A stretch of 64,000 bases of DNA from Evernia prunastri (taxonomy: Eukaryota > Ascomycota > Lecanoromycetes > Lecanorales > Parmeliaceae): the NCBI GenBank assembly GCA_003184365.1, contig NKYR01000026.1, positions 124,001-188,000 of the forward strand, written 5' to 3'. This document shows positions 45,991-57,552 of the stretch, piece by piece. Made by a program: the position numbers and the translations under genes. The notes below the pieces were generated by a model, which did not search any database, had not been told where the DNA came from, and saw only the letters and a program-made list of their open reading frames with translations. Each line of letters begins with the position of its first letter. Position 1 is the stretch's first letter.

Positions 45991-47328
45991 ATGAGTGTTG
46001 GCAAGGCCCCTGCGTGTGTCCCGACATGGCGGGGCCACATCGAGACCACCAAGGACGCGTTGATTATCTTTGAGGCATGCTTCAGTGGCACTCTGGCACA
46101 CTGCTTCCGCCGTCCTCACGACAGAGAGCGCAATCAACTCATCGTCAGTGGCAACGTCTTCGTGTACGAGGAGGCTACCTCAGGCATCAAGAGGTGGACC
46201 GACGGTATCCCTTGGAGTCCGAGTCGCATCCTCACCAATTTTCTCATCTACCGCCAACTCAACAGTCCCTTTCCGCCGGGCGAGAAGAAGAGGGCTACCA
46301 AGCGGAGTCAAAGGGCACTCAAGCCAGGCGAGCCCTACCCAGCAAGTGCAACTTCCACACCGACCACCGACGAAGGCAGACCGTTTCCCGGGCCCGAATC
46401 ACCGGGGCTGTCGCAAAACAAACAAGACGATAGTCCTGACAAGGATGCCAACCGCGGCTTGGTTGGCTCACTCGTAGATTCCTATGAGTTCAAGGAGAAT
46501 GGCCTGCTGAAAAAGACGATGACTGTCACCGTCCACAATGTACAGCACCACCTCGTCTCCTATTACTCTCTGGAGGATGCGAAGCACAAGCTGAGGACAC
46601 CTAGGGATGATCCTCGTCTAAAGGATCTTCCAATAAGAGAAGCTTTGTTGAATCAGCCCAAGTTTAAATTTCCTAACCTCGACGACGCTGGAGATGGAAG
46701 CTACGAGCAAATGGAAGGATCGCAAAATGCCTATTCCCAATACTACCAGCCAAATGGATACGACGCAAGGATGTACCCTCCGAATCCTGCACTACAAGCT
46801 CCCCAGGTTTCTTCGCCCATAGGTTTTCACCCTGCTTATGCTCCTTCGCACCCACCAACTACCGGCCCGGGTTATGCATCGATAGCACCGTCCACGTCGT
46901 CTTACGCTTCGATGACGCTTGGACCTGTGTACCCGCAGCATCAACAACCCCACGGTCAATACCCGCCTCATTTCAAGCAGGATGGGGTGCCTCAGTATCA
47001 GGGTCCGCCACCACAACACCCTCAGTATCAACCCCACCATTACGGTGGCCATCCTCAAGATCAACAGGTACAACACCCAAGCTACCAACAGCAGGGCGGC
47101 GGGCATGCTTTACCGCGTCCGCAAGCAATGGTAGATTATCTTCAAGCAAATCCAGCGGACAATAGCATGAGTCATGATCTATACGGATCTCCTAGTATCA
47201 AAGCAGAAGGCATCGTCCCAACATCTCATTCCCAACCAGGACAGTCCTGGCCACCGGCCTATTCGCAGCCATGGGGTGCCCGGGCAGACGGGCCATCGTA
47301 CTCTTCATCTTACCGTGCGCAATCCTAG
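45991..47328 (+). CDS. WOPR-family transcriptional regulator (Wor1/Ryp1/Sge1 type)
   Basis: Master regulator of morphology and, in pathogens, effector and virulence genes. ATG 45991 (MSVGKAP) is chosen because the conserved WOPR half-domain a starts right after it (PTWRGHIETTKDALIIFEAC, then LIVSGNVFVYEE and GIKRWTDGIPWSPSRIL). Half-domain b follows a ~60-residue variable linker: LLKKTMTVTV and HHLVSYYSLEDA. The motif LNSPFPPGEKKRATKRS joins the two parts. The C-terminal ~230 residues are Pro/Gln/His/Tyr/Ser-rich, a prion-like activation tail typical of this group. The alternative paralogue class (Gti1/Pac2) is shorter and more divergent, so I favour the Wor1/Ryp1/Sge1 branch. No intron is needed. 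A 9.7-kb gene-free region precedes it. Confidence 0.92.
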   Translation: MSVGKAPACVPTWRGHIETTKDALIIFEACFSGTLAHCFRRPHDRERNQLIVSGNVFVYEEATSGIKRWTDGIPWSPSRILTNFLIYRQLNSPFPPGEKKRATKRSQRALKPGEPYPASATSTPTTDEGRPFPGPESPGLSQNKQDDSPDKDANRGLVGSLVDSYEFKENGLLKKTMTVTVHNVQHHLVSYYSLEDAKHKLRTPRDDPRLKDLPIREALLNQPKFKFPNLDDAGDGSYEQMEGSQNAYSQYYQPNGYDARMYPPNPALQAPQVSSPIGFHPAYAPSHPPTTGPGYASIAPSTSSYASMTLGPVYPQHQQPHGQYPPHFKQDGVPQYQGPPPQHPQYQPHHYGGHPQDQQVQHPSYQQQGGGHALPRPQAMVDYLQANPADNSMSHDLYGSPSIKAEGIVPTSHSQPGQSWPPAYSQPWGARADGPSYSSSYRAQS

Positions 47329-48585
47329 CCATCGGGGACTCGCAATGTTTTGTTTGGTGCTCTCAGTCTGTGCGAAGATTTCGAAAGCTTGCAATGGGCA
47401 GGGGACATATGGGCGTTATCTTTCCTGCGTTTGCTGCGTCTACTACAAAATATACACCAGGGGCGGCTTCTTGTCAAATGTTTCAGGATGTTCTTTTACG
47501 AGTATTGCTGCGTATGAGGCAGGGGAGTTGACAAAAAACCTAACGGGCGTCTTGACGCGGATTCACAACTAATGTTTGCTGACAATATGCCCATACACCA
47601 CCACCTAGCGGCTCCACCGCATCATGCGGTCCTCCCAAATCTCCTCGAAGGCTTCCAATCCTTCACAGGTTCCATGGCGACGATTTGCGCTGCACATGAG
47701 CAGAGCGATATCGGCCAAGCACGGGCTCATCTTTCATAATTTGACCCAGATGCAAGCAGACGCCACAAAGCCTGGGCCATCTTCTCCCCCTCCGCGAGCC
47801 ATCTCTGCAGAGCCAACGGCGATCAGTCCTGGAATACGGCCGAGGTTTCCCAATCGATCTATCACAGCACATCATGCGTTGCCGATGAACCGAAAGTTTC
47901 CGCAATTGGAGGTCAGTAGTTTCAATGTTGCAATAATAATGTGCGAAATCACCTGCGCAACAAGGGCATCCTACCTTAGCGCATGCTGATCGATATTTGG
48001 ATCGCCCGGCTTCGGAGACTTGGCAGCCGAGGCATATGGGGAGAGCATCCGGACAGACCTCCGGGGTCTTGATTGGCTAGATGGAAGATGGAAGGAAACA
48101 CCGGCTTCTCGGTTTGGAAGGTGGACAGGTGGTTAAAGACAGTGAAGAGGCATTTGCAGAAGCAGCTGTACGTCGAGCTGTACGATAATGCAGAGCCTCT
48201 TCGATGTGCAGCTTGATCAGGAAGTAATAGATAGGTACCTTAGGTCGAGTAGCAGTAGAGCTGGAAAGGAAACCGCAACATTCTTAAAGATCAGCGAAAA
48301 TGATCATCATCCGACCCAGACTCTTAACAGTGTTGATCTTTCTTCAAATTTTGAACCTTCTGTTGACCTTCCCGTCATGGATTGGCTTGAGAGTCAAGCT
48401 CCTCGTACATGGCCCGCCTCAGTAATCCTTACATGGAGGTCTTGGCATGCTTCCAGCCCTACGATGCACACTGTGCGTATTCTGCAACATCACGACTTGA
48501 TACAGACAATAGTGGAGCAAGCCACATCGAGCAACGACCCTAGCCATGAGCCTTGCTAGATAAACTTCAAGCGCTGCACCATGCA
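47329..48585. other. Intergenic region between WOPR gene and cardiolipin synthase
   Basis: No gene supported. The 123-codon frame at 48188-48559 shows no recognisable motif. A variant of the dispersed motif (TACCTTAGGTCGAG, about 48236-48249) lies here. Confidence 0.4.
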
Positions 48586-49846
48586 ATGGCATCTGTTGGT
48601 TCTCGTCTTGCATGCCGCAATCTGCGCCTGACGGCACCGCTATTGCGCGCAGGCTTGCGAAAGCCGTCACAGCTCCGAGCGATTAACGAGACAACTCATA
48701 TATGGACCTGGGCGAAGCGAGAGAAACTAGGTGCGGCGGTTGGTAGCCTAGGGAGGTAGGCAGCTTTCGCATGAGGGTTATCGCTATTGCTTCATGGTGG
48801 ACGACTGATCCATCGGGCATTGCAGGAAACAATGGGGCGAGAAGCACAAAAGGGAGCAGCGAAGGTGGCTGGCTGATGGTGAAGAGAACAATGGAAAGAA
48901 GGAGGATGAGAAGAGGTACGTTCAAATTAAAGTGCCCCTGCCGAATTCATTTACCAGCTCTCTATTCCTTGTACTGCTCTGATTGAAATCGTACTTTCTA
49001 TTACATGGAGCAACCATACCGCGCACTGCCACCTTCCCTGGATGTCATATTGCACCAAGCTGCTGTCTATTCCTCCCACTTGCTCTCCGCTGACTATCTC
49101 CATAGGCCTTCCCCTTTCTCCACCCTCCTGCCTACCCATGAAAACATTTACACCCTACCCAACATCCTAACCTTCTCACGTCTCGTCGCGGCTCCTGTAG
49201 TCGGCTACCTGATCATACATGATATGCACATGCCGGCTCTGGGCTTGTTCGTATACGCGGGGGTCACGGATCTAGTCGATGGCTGGATCGCGCGGAAGTG
49301 GGGTCTCCAGACAGTGGTGGGAACCGTAATTGATCCTATGGCGGACAAGTCGTTGATGACGGTTGTGACGGTTACATTGGCTATGAAAGGGGCGCTACCT
49401 GGTGAGTGCTTTACATCTAGCAACGATCGTTTGCCCATACATTTCCCTCCACAGCAGCAAGCTCGATTGGTGCGGCACCGATTGATGTTATTGCTTCAAC
49501 AGTACCCCTCGCCGTCCTCATCCTGGGCCGCGACGTCCTACTTGGCCTCTCCGCCTTTTACTATCGCTACATTTCCCTCCCTCCTCCGCGCACTTTTTCC
49601 CGCTACTGGGATTTCTCACTTCCCAGTGCAGAAGTGCGGCCTACTACGATTTCTAAAGTCAACACCTTCCTACAGCTGGGGCTGATTGGAGCGACGATGT
49701 CAGGGCTGGCGATAGGAGGATTCGGAGAGACGGCGCAGACCGCCTTAGAAATTAGTTGGTGGGTGGTCGGGGCGACGACCGTATGGAGTGGGGGTAGTTA
49801 TGTTTGGGGGAACGATGCTGTGAGGATACTGAGCAAGAGACCGTGA
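48586..49846 (+). CDS. CRD1: Cardiolipin synthase (CDP-alcohol phosphatidyltransferase)
   Basis: Mitochondrial inner-membrane enzyme joining CDP-diacylglycerol to phosphatidylglycerol. The CDP-OH signature DGWIARKWGLQTVVGTVIDP plus MADK is complete, preceded by HENIYTLPNILTFSRL and followed by spans VPLAVLILGRDVLLGLSAFY and the family segments RYWDFSLPSAEV and SKVNTFLQLGLIGAT. The intron inside the gene (GTGAGT..CAACAG, about 49402-49501) restores GALP-VPLAV. I place the start at 48586: that exon encodes an Arg/Leu/Ala-rich, acid-free presequence (MASVGSRLACRNLRLTAPLL...), and splicing 48756-49105 (CTGAC branch site, CATAG acceptor) joins it in phase to RPSPFSTLLPTHENIY. The alternative is ATG 49005, which gives no convincing targeting signal. 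Confidence 0.85.
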
Positions 49847-50791
49847 TCCCGATAACGAGCCATCACGGAATCCGAGCTGGAAAATGTGACATTGCTGGGA
49901 AAAAATGATCTGCAGTGGCAGCACCGGCTCCAAACATAGATTAGATGGGCTGCTGGGGAGAGGCGCAGAAAACGCACGGCCCTCCGGCCGATACGGGTTC
50001 GTACACGGTAGCTCAAGGCGCCGAGGGGTTGCATAAGCTTCCAAAAGGTAAGCCCATCGGCGGCCCAAGAATCCTCTCGGGTGGATCGTGGCCTCCAGAT
50101 CTAGAAGTTCCAACAGTAAAGTACATGGCAGCAGGAGCCGTTTGCCCAACGGTGTGCCGTCTCACAGCAAAGCAGCACCACAGGCTCCTCATCTTCTCGG
50201 ATTCTTTCGTATTGTGGCTTGACAACCCACAGGTACATAGGCTGTATTATGTTTGCGTAGCGGGCCTCTTCCCTTCCATGATCGTATGGTGTTTTGTACA
50301 GTAGCAATACAAGGTATTTCGAATCTTGATTTGATACGTCGGCCGCTAGCGCCGATGTTTTGCGGGGAAGGCTGAGTTGAGGCTTCATTCATTACGCCTC
50401 TTAACGTCTTCCTCTGCACAGAAGGCAAAAGGCATTGATGGATGTTGATGTCCTGGGAAAGATCCTGAGCATATGCGTGAGCAAATCGATCTAATCATGC
50501 AAGCTGACGGCGAGAGAGTGGTTACCGAAATGCTTGCGGCTGAGCTCAACGGAGCGCATGCACAGCGCAGGCGAGGCTATGCTACCTCTCAACGACCTCT
50601 GTCACTGTTACTTGGGCTCTGATCTGCCCTCGGCCACTCTCCTCATGTAAACCATCAACATGGAGAGTGAAATTTCCATATATAGCTGACGCCATTGCCT
50701 ATGGTTTGACGTCAGGTTCTGCCCACGAAGACGCTCTCTGCGTCTTCGCCCATGGACTTCGCCGTGTGACAGCGTATGAGATTGACTCGGT
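49847..50791. other. Intergenic region
   Basis: No gene supported; short overlapping frames only. It carries the 3' end of the cardiolipin synthase gene and the promoter of the STAND-N/bZIP gene. Confidence 0.4.
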
Positions 50792-53756
50792 ATGGCAGAA
50801 TTGGGCATCATAGCTTCGGTTGCCCATATCGCGGACGTGGGCCTGCGTCTCAGCATCAAGCTCTACACCTTTGGCGAGATTGTCGCCAGCGCCGACCGCT
50901 CCGTCCTCTCCATCTCCAAAGACGTCTCCCTGACGTCCGGGGTCCTGAAGGAGCTCGGACACCTCCTGGACAAGGACAGGGAAGCCCGGACCTTCTCGGA
51001 GAATGCGGTCCAGACGGCGGATGGCGTCGTCAAGGAATGTCTGGAGGTGTTCCGGGAGATGGAGGATATACTCGTGAAGAAGATGCCGGGGTTGGCCAAA
51101 GGGGATGGGAAGGGCGGGGGAAGGACCAAGAGGGCGGCGGTCTTGTTGGAGAGGCTCAAGTGGGGGTATTTGCAGCCGAAGCTACAGTTACTGCGGAGCA
51201 ACCTGGATAGACTCAAGTCTACGTTGTTGTTGTTGATGTTGAACGTTATCACTTACGCTAGGCAGGTGTCCGGGAGGTACGTCTCTGTTGAATCGGGGGT
51301 TACTTTGGCAATGGTATGAAGGCTGACACCATAGCAGGACCGAGTCGCCATCTCTGATCGCTGATCAGAGGTGTCTCATCGAAGATCTGGCGAATTCGAA
51401 CCAGGAATATATTCGCAAGTTTGAAAACTTGAAGCTTGGGATCGAGGGCAGCATACCAGAGCATGTGAATCATGTTTTGAACACTGGAGCAATCGAATCA
51501 AAACCAAGCACTACAACAAGACCACTGCCATCGAAGTTTGCTCTCGGAGCAACATCGCTACCATATGAAGAGAACACTCAAAGCCTTGGATCGGGGGAGG
51601 CACCAAGCAATTTGACAAGGCCGCCGGTTATTCCATCACATACAGACGTCGAAAATCCGTTCATCAGTACAAGCGTACAAGCTATCCTCGCAATGCCACC
51701 AATACAAGGGCGAGGAATACCAACAGCAAAGCCGCCGATTTGTTTCAGTGAAGAGGTGCTGTTCAAGCAGCTACAGCATTATTCCACACTCATCCAAAAT
51801 TTGCTGAAAGAGGTGGATGAAGCCCAGTACAAGATCACATTCAAGAGCCGATTGCGGGTCAAAGGCGGTATAGCGGGCCTCCATGAGAGTGAAAGGCATG
51901 AGCTTGAGAGGCTCTGGGGAGGCGCGGCACTGCAAAGTGCTGAGCAGAGGCTTGACTCTCTCGTAGAGGGACTTGGAGAAATGCCTAGAATGAACGGAAT
52001 CGCGTCGAGAGAGCATGCTCAGCATTTCTCACTTCACGGTATGAAGCCGGTAAGGAAATCCTCGTCAATGGTGACAGACCATGGGCTCGACAACGGAAAG
52101 CGAGACGAGGCTACTCTCCGGATACCACAGGCCACATCCGATGGACGTTTGTTCCATTCCAAACCACTTGCTGCATCCACGATGGCAGACATTCCCTATA
52201 TGCGAGGTTCGGCCTGCTACGAAGTCGTCCCAATCACCAGAAGCCCAGCTGATACCATGGCTGGGGCTTACGCGAGGAACGATTCGATAGCAGAGTCGGA
52301 CTACGTCCCCTCAGATAATGAATACATCCAAACGTCGGATCCCGTCCAGAGTGCTTCGACACAGAACCCGAGAAGTGGGGAGTCATCCGCACCAGCTGCC
52401 GATGCAGACGCTAAGACGGCAGAGGAGAGGACCATAATGCGTGGAAATCGTCCAATTACGTCCAGTGGCATGGAGGCCCGCCGGGTGTTAGGCCGCAAGA
52501 ATTTGAAAGGTCTTGCGCTGAACAATGCACCAAAGGTGGCTAGTCCAGTAGGCAGTCCACAAATGATTGGGCCCCCAAGAGGGGATGTTGAAGGGACAAA
52601 CGGCCCAGCTGGTGCAGCTATAGGGACACGCCCTCTCTGGCCGGAGGTCAAATTTGGCGAAGATGAAAGCACGGAAGCCCAATCAATTGATATGGAACAT
52701 GGTACTGCGCCAGGCGAGCATTTCCGTCAAGGTCAAGATGAAGTCATTGCAGAGCGCAGAGAGAAGGTGCGTGATAACTCAGTAGCGACTACTGAGGGAG
52801 GACCCATGACGCAGATGCCGGTGTCGGCGCTAGATGCCAGAGATACTGTCTCTGATGTATTGCAGAGTGAGCGGTACTTCGAACTCATCGGCGATCCGGC
52901 GTCGGTGCCAACGCCAAATTTACACACGGAGTCACTCAAACAAGACATTACACCTCGATACCCTATGCCTGGCTTTGCCTATCTACCAATGCCTGTCACT
53001 TCGGCCGACGACCCTCCGTTGATGACCCACCATTATACGGGCCCCAATTCCCCTCCATTCATGGCCCACAACACCGAGACCTCGCGACCCGAGGAGGAGT
53101 CATTTGCAGATGGCCTTGACGAGTCGGGATCCCTTTTTGATCAAACTGAAGAGAAGACAAACACCGGTGCTGTCCCTCATGGTTTAGGGAGTCCTCCCAC
53201 ATATACTTACAACGACTCGACATTTGATCGGTCATCGCCCCGACCCTCCCATCAAGCCAGTTTGTCCTACACTTCTGACGCCGCTCCAAGGACAGGGGAC
53301 AAACGTCTGCCGGCCACCACCACCACCGAGGAACCCCACGACACGGTGCCAGTGAAGCGAGCACGAAACACCATGGCAGCACGGAAGTCTCGGAAGAAAG
53401 GGGAGGAGCAAACAGAACATTCAGTCAACCAGGTCACACAATTGGAGGCTGAGGCAGGGTATCGGAAGAACGTCGCGCCAAGTATGTATCAAGCTGATAT
53501 AGAATCCCATATTAGGGACGTACAGTCTCAAAGGAGAGAAGTTAAAAAAGGAGAAGGAGATGTAATTTTGTGGTCAGGGTCTAAGGACGACCAAAGTAAC
53601 GAAACGGAGATGATAGCGCCTACCGGCACCTTGTACAACTGGGCCGGGCGCTACTTGGACGAGGTTGTGGAAGAGTCGCTAGACGATGCGGAGGTGGCGG
53701 ATATGAAGGTAGTCGACCGTCTGGTCCTGTTATGGACGACTGTGAAGCCTTTGTAA
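50792..53756 (+). CDS. Fungal STAND N-terminal domain protein with Gcn4-like bZIP basic region
   Basis: About 970 residues; one intron (about 51277-51336, GTACGT..GCAG). Residues ~1-170 match the fungal N-terminal domain of STAND proteins (helo-like): MAELGIIASVAHIADVGLRL..., a long-helix bundle that in NLRs acts as a signalling or membrane-active module. No NACHT or NB-ARC follows. The next ~600 residues are disordered, Ser/Pro/Glu-rich. At 53346-53400 the protein has KRARNTMAARKSRKK, which fits the bZIP basic-region consensus N-x2-AA-x2-S-R and closely resembles Gcn4/CpcA. The heptads after it are degenerate (only one Leu in register), so dimerisation is doubtful. A C-terminal ~35-residue segment ends in VDRLVLLWTTV, reminiscent of C-termini of other proteins with this N-terminal domain. 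DNA binding is inference. Confidence 0.75.
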
Positions 53757-54294
53757 GATGGTGATGACATTCCAGGCAGCAAGGTTTAGATTCCGAGGTT
53801 GCTATTATCGCGCAGAAAGCGACCACTGTAGGATTGTTCTGGTGAATGCATGGATCTCTGTGGATGAAATGGAAGGATGATTCTGGTTTTGATTTTTGAT
53901 GAGTGATGAGTGATTATTATTGTTTGGACAGGCAGATGTGATGACGCTGTATGATCTCATAAATCTCATCAAGGGAAAGGAAAAGGGAAAGAATTGCTGA
54001 CCGGGAAAAGGATTCAATTTATACTCTTACTCTTTTCAACGATTAGGAATCTGGTGTTTCCTCAACTTTGACTCCGACTCCGACTCCTTGTCCTTGTCCA
54101 GATCATCCTTTCCTTGACTCTAGCACTTATCACCACACAGCTAGCACCTATAAGCCTCGGAACGTTACAAGCTTCTATCATCCATCTCCATCTTATAGTC
54201 TCTATATAATGTCCTCCTCCACTTCACTTCTGCAGCATTGCTCAATTGCAAGCACCCAAATAAACCACAAATCTCACAAGCAATCACTTCCAAC
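53757..54294. other. Intergenic region
   Basis: 3' flank of the STAND-N gene and leader of the secreted protein gene; no other gene. It includes a short (CTCCGA)-type run near 54070. Confidence 0.4.
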
Positions 54295-55653
54295 ATGTTG
54301 TCCTCCCATCTTCTAGGCCTCCTCGCCCTCCATCTGGCCTTGGCCTCCTCCTCCCCTCTGCAACACAATTGGAACTCGACGTATCAAACCGCATACTTCC
54401 AAGACAACGACCCCGCCGGAAGTTCAGTCATCGCCCTCAAGATCTCCAGCGTGGACGGGACTCTGTCAAATCCCGTGCGCACTTCAACCGGCGGCAAGGG
54501 AATTACTGCAGCTCTTGGTGTTTCTCAAGACTCCGTGCTGGTGTCGGAAAACGTGCGACTCACGATTTGAACTCGCTTTGCTGCTTTGCTGACATCTGCG
54601 ACATGCAGTACCTCTTTGTCACCAACCCTGGCGACGACACCCTGTCCCTGTTCGCCATCGATCCCACCAACCCCGAGCACCCCTCCCTCATCGGAAAGCC
54701 CGCCCCTACTCTCGGCGAAACACCTATCTCAGTGGCCTATTCGCCTTTGCTGAAAACCGGTAGGTGACATCCAACACGCCTCGCTCCTCTACAGCTCCAG
54801 CTTCGCTCGTCACTAACCAACCGCTTCCTCAGCATGTGTTCTCAACACCGGCGCCATCGCCGGCGTAACCTGTTACTCCGTCGATAGCAAGAACGGTCTC
54901 ACGAATGTTGGCGGCCTCCGCCCCATCCCACAAACCGAGAACCAAGACCCCTCCCCTCCCCTCCCAGGCACCCTAACCATCGGCCAAGACATCTCCTTCA
55001 ACCCCTCCTCAACCGCCCTCTTCACCACCATCCGCAGCAACGGCAAAAACCCCGGCCTCATCTACGCCTTCCCCGTCGAAAAGAACAGCAACCAAACGGG
55101 CCTCCACCGGCCCCAAGTCAGCACCAACTTCACCCTCTCCTCCCTCCCCACCCTCCCCATCGTCTTCAGCCTCAACTTCCTCCACAACAGCGACGCCGAC
55201 CTCATCGTCACGAGCCCCCACTTCTCCAACCCCGGCGCCGCCTTCCTCCACGTCTCCTACCCGTCCCTCGCCGTCACCCTCGCCCAGACCCTCACGATCC
55301 CCGACCAGGTCGCCTCCTGCTGGGTCGCTCCCGCCCCGCACTACGATTCCCTCTTCGTCATCGACGCCGGCGTGCCCAACATCACCGTTCTGGACTACGG
55401 GACGGGCGATCTCAAAGGCGTGGTGCCGTACGGCCCGCCCGTCGCCAACGCGACCGGGGCCGGAGGGCAGGACAGCGAGGTCTCGGGCGAGTTTTTGTAC
55501 GTGTTGACGTTCAACCAGACGGATCCGAAGGTGGACGTGTTGCGGATCGGAGGGGCGGAGCTGTTGACCCTGGTGCAGAGTTTTGATGTTTTCGCCGAGG
55601 TGGGGAAGATTGCCGGGTGGATGGGCATGTCGATTTGGCCGGTGCCTGCTTGA
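54295..55653 (+). CDS. Secreted beta-propeller (lactonase / 3-carboxymuconate-cyclase-like) protein
   Basis: About 410 residues from ATG 54295. A clear signal peptide (MLSSHLLGLLALHLALASSS) precedes a repeat fold reminiscent of seven-bladed propellers: YLFVTNPGDDTLSLFAIDP, ISVAYSPLL, GAIAGVTCYSV and AGVPNITVLDYGTG read as successive blade strands. Introns 54553-54608 and 54760-54832 (CTGAC and CTAAC branch sites) keep the frame. Several N-x-S/T sites (NWNST, NFTLS, NATG) suggest a glycosylated extracellular protein. Similar fungal proteins are annotated as 3-carboxymuconate cyclase or 6-phosphogluconolactonase-like and some are surface antigens; enzymatic activity is rarely shown. Coding GC is very high with C-rich third positions from 54870 on. 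Fold call moderate, secretion call strong. Confidence 0.7.
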
Positions 55654-56065
55654 GAAGATGGCGACTGTGGCGGTGGATGAGAGGAGCTACGATGTATAGA
55701 TTGGTGAGTTTGATTACTGGGAATCCGGACCCGGTGTGGAATAGATTGTTCGTGTCAGCTGCGATGTATCATATGGGGTGGTTATGAGAATTTTGGTTGG
55801 ATTGGATGTGCGAGGAATTCCTCCGATGTAGAGTATCAATAAATTGGATATCGAAAATGCACTGATTCCAAATCAACAATCCCAATCCTCCTTACTGTCC
55901 TTCTTTCCTTCATTCCTCGCATACTCTAAAAAATCTCACAAATCCCATATTTTCCCTTTCCAAAATCCCACTCCGTCCATAAAACCGCTCATCCTTCGAC
56001 TTCCCCGTCGGCAATCCCGTTCTCCCGTCAGCAATCCCACTCCTTCTTCAGCTCCACCCCTACCT
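55654..56065. other. Convergent intergenic region
   Basis: The secreted-protein gene and the GFA gene converge here. Only 3' flanks are seen. Confidence 0.4.
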
Positions 56066-56865
56066 TTACCCAAAAACCTGAAAGCACAGTCAGCTTACTC
56101 GCCTTCTTCCTTCTGATTCCAAAGCAAGCAGAATTCTTTCCTCCCAAAGCAAGCAAGCACAAACAAAGCCCCTCGCATAATAGACCAATAAACCGAGCAC
56201 GCCCCCCCCCCCCCCCCCGCAAAAACATCAACATCAAAAACCAAACCACCAACAAAAACCAAACAACTCACAGGCTTCTGCTCCGCCCCCTCCACGGCCT
56301 TGGCGTAGCCCACCCGGTCCTTGCAGTAGAACTCCACCCCCGTCTTCCCAAAGTCCCGCACGCTCTTGTCGTCGATGGACCCGGCCTTGACGCACACGGC
56401 GTCCGGCATGACCTCGAGTAAGGTGTAGAGGCTGCTGCCGCAATCTGTGCGCGTTGCCGGTCCCATAGGGGGGATGGGTCAGTTTGGGGTCGTGTGTGGT
56501 TTTTTTTGTGGGGGGGGGGGGGGGGGCTTCTGGGCTTGAAGGGAGGAAGGAAAGGCAGGAAGGAAGGAATGGAATGGTTGGAGTTCAAGAGGGGGGAGGG
56601 AGAGAAGAGAGGGAGACAAGCAGGATTGTGACGACGTACCGCCGCAGAACCAGTGGTCGTTCATCTTGCCCGAGTCGCCCTTGACGCCGTAGTTTTTGGG
56701 ACTGCCCTTGGTCACGTTGAAGTCCTTGCGCGGGACGACGACGTTGGAGGTGAAGGCGCCGCCGGACCACTTCTGGCAGTCGGTGCAGTGGCAGAGGGCC
56801 GTGACCATGGGCTCGCCGCTGTATTCGTACGCGACGGCGGAGCACATGCAGGAGCCTTTGGTCAT
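56066..56865 (-). CDS. GFA/CENP-V family zinc protein (glutathione-dependent formaldehyde-activating-like)
   Basis: About 137 residues in three exons: 56640-56865, 56272-56444 and 56066-56077. The last exon encodes only three residues (VFG) and the stop, matching the usual family ending. The Zn-binding cysteines are all present: GSCMCSAVAYEY, LCHCTDCQKWSGG and FCGDCGSSLY, the last created across intron 1. Family members bind two zinc ions; the prototype adds formaldehyde to glutathione, but most fungal members have no tested substrate. The two introns are unusually long for this window (195 and 194 nt), and each carries a homopolymer run: C17 in intron 1 and G15 in intron 2 of the transcript. 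Probably cytosolic. Confidence 0.85.
56204..56218 (+). repeat. C15 homopolymer in GFA intron 2
   Basis: Fifteen consecutive C on the plus strand, hence G15 in the transcript of the minus-strand gene. It is complementary to the run in the other intron. Confidence 0.9.
56510..56526 (+). repeat. G17 homopolymer in GFA intron 1
   Basis: Seventeen consecutive G on the plus strand, hence C17 in the transcript. With the C15 run 290 bases away it forms an inverted repeat flanking the middle exon. Confidence 0.9.
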
Positions 56866-57552
56866 GGTGGGCAGAAGTGAATTAAGGGGGCTGGAGCGAA
56901 GGTGTTTCTGGTTTTATAGGTGAATTTGGGGAAGATAGATGTTTGGGAAGGGGGCGGGTGAGACTTTTGAGGAAGGGATAGGACGGTGGATGGACGGGCT
57001 TCTTATTGTTTTGAGGGAGGCGATGAGGTAGTCGGTTGGAAGGGGGTAGTAAATAAACATTGAAACCTGCTGCCGAGCAGCCGATGTGTAGGTGCGGGAG
57101 AAATAGCTCGAAAGCGCCCAAAGACCTCCAAAGACCGTCGTAGACCTTTTGATCCGATCTAAAGCATGCAGACACTGACCTATCCCGATCTTAGCTCCAG
57201 CGGACATTTGTCAAGGTCACGATTAGAGCAAAAGGACGAAGGAAAAGGATGTGCTGCACTGACGACTTTGCGCATAAGCACGGGAAAAATATCAGAGTGT
57301 AAAATATTAAGAGGGGAAAATGCTGCGATTGGATAATTAGGTAGATACCTCCAGCCTATCTGTGACCGGTTCAAGGCCCGGCTCCAGAACGCCTCTTACC
57401 GTACGCTAAGCTCATCCATGCCATGCCAGTCTAGACCCTCGTTCTTTTCTTAACTCTTGTCCGGCAAAAGCCTCGTCGTAATGTCCCAGATCTTATCCCA
57501 ATCACTCTCCGGCCAAAGGCCTCTTCACTGATCATACATTTCATGCTGCGAT
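56866..57552. other. Intergenic region between GFA gene and giant DUF3684 gene
   Basis: GFA gene promoter and DUF3684 3' flank; no gene recognised. Confidence 0.4.

Noticed and set aside
48188..48559. 123-codon frame before the cardiolipin synthase gene
   Set aside because: No domain, no intron joining it to the downstream presequence exon, and ordinary composition.
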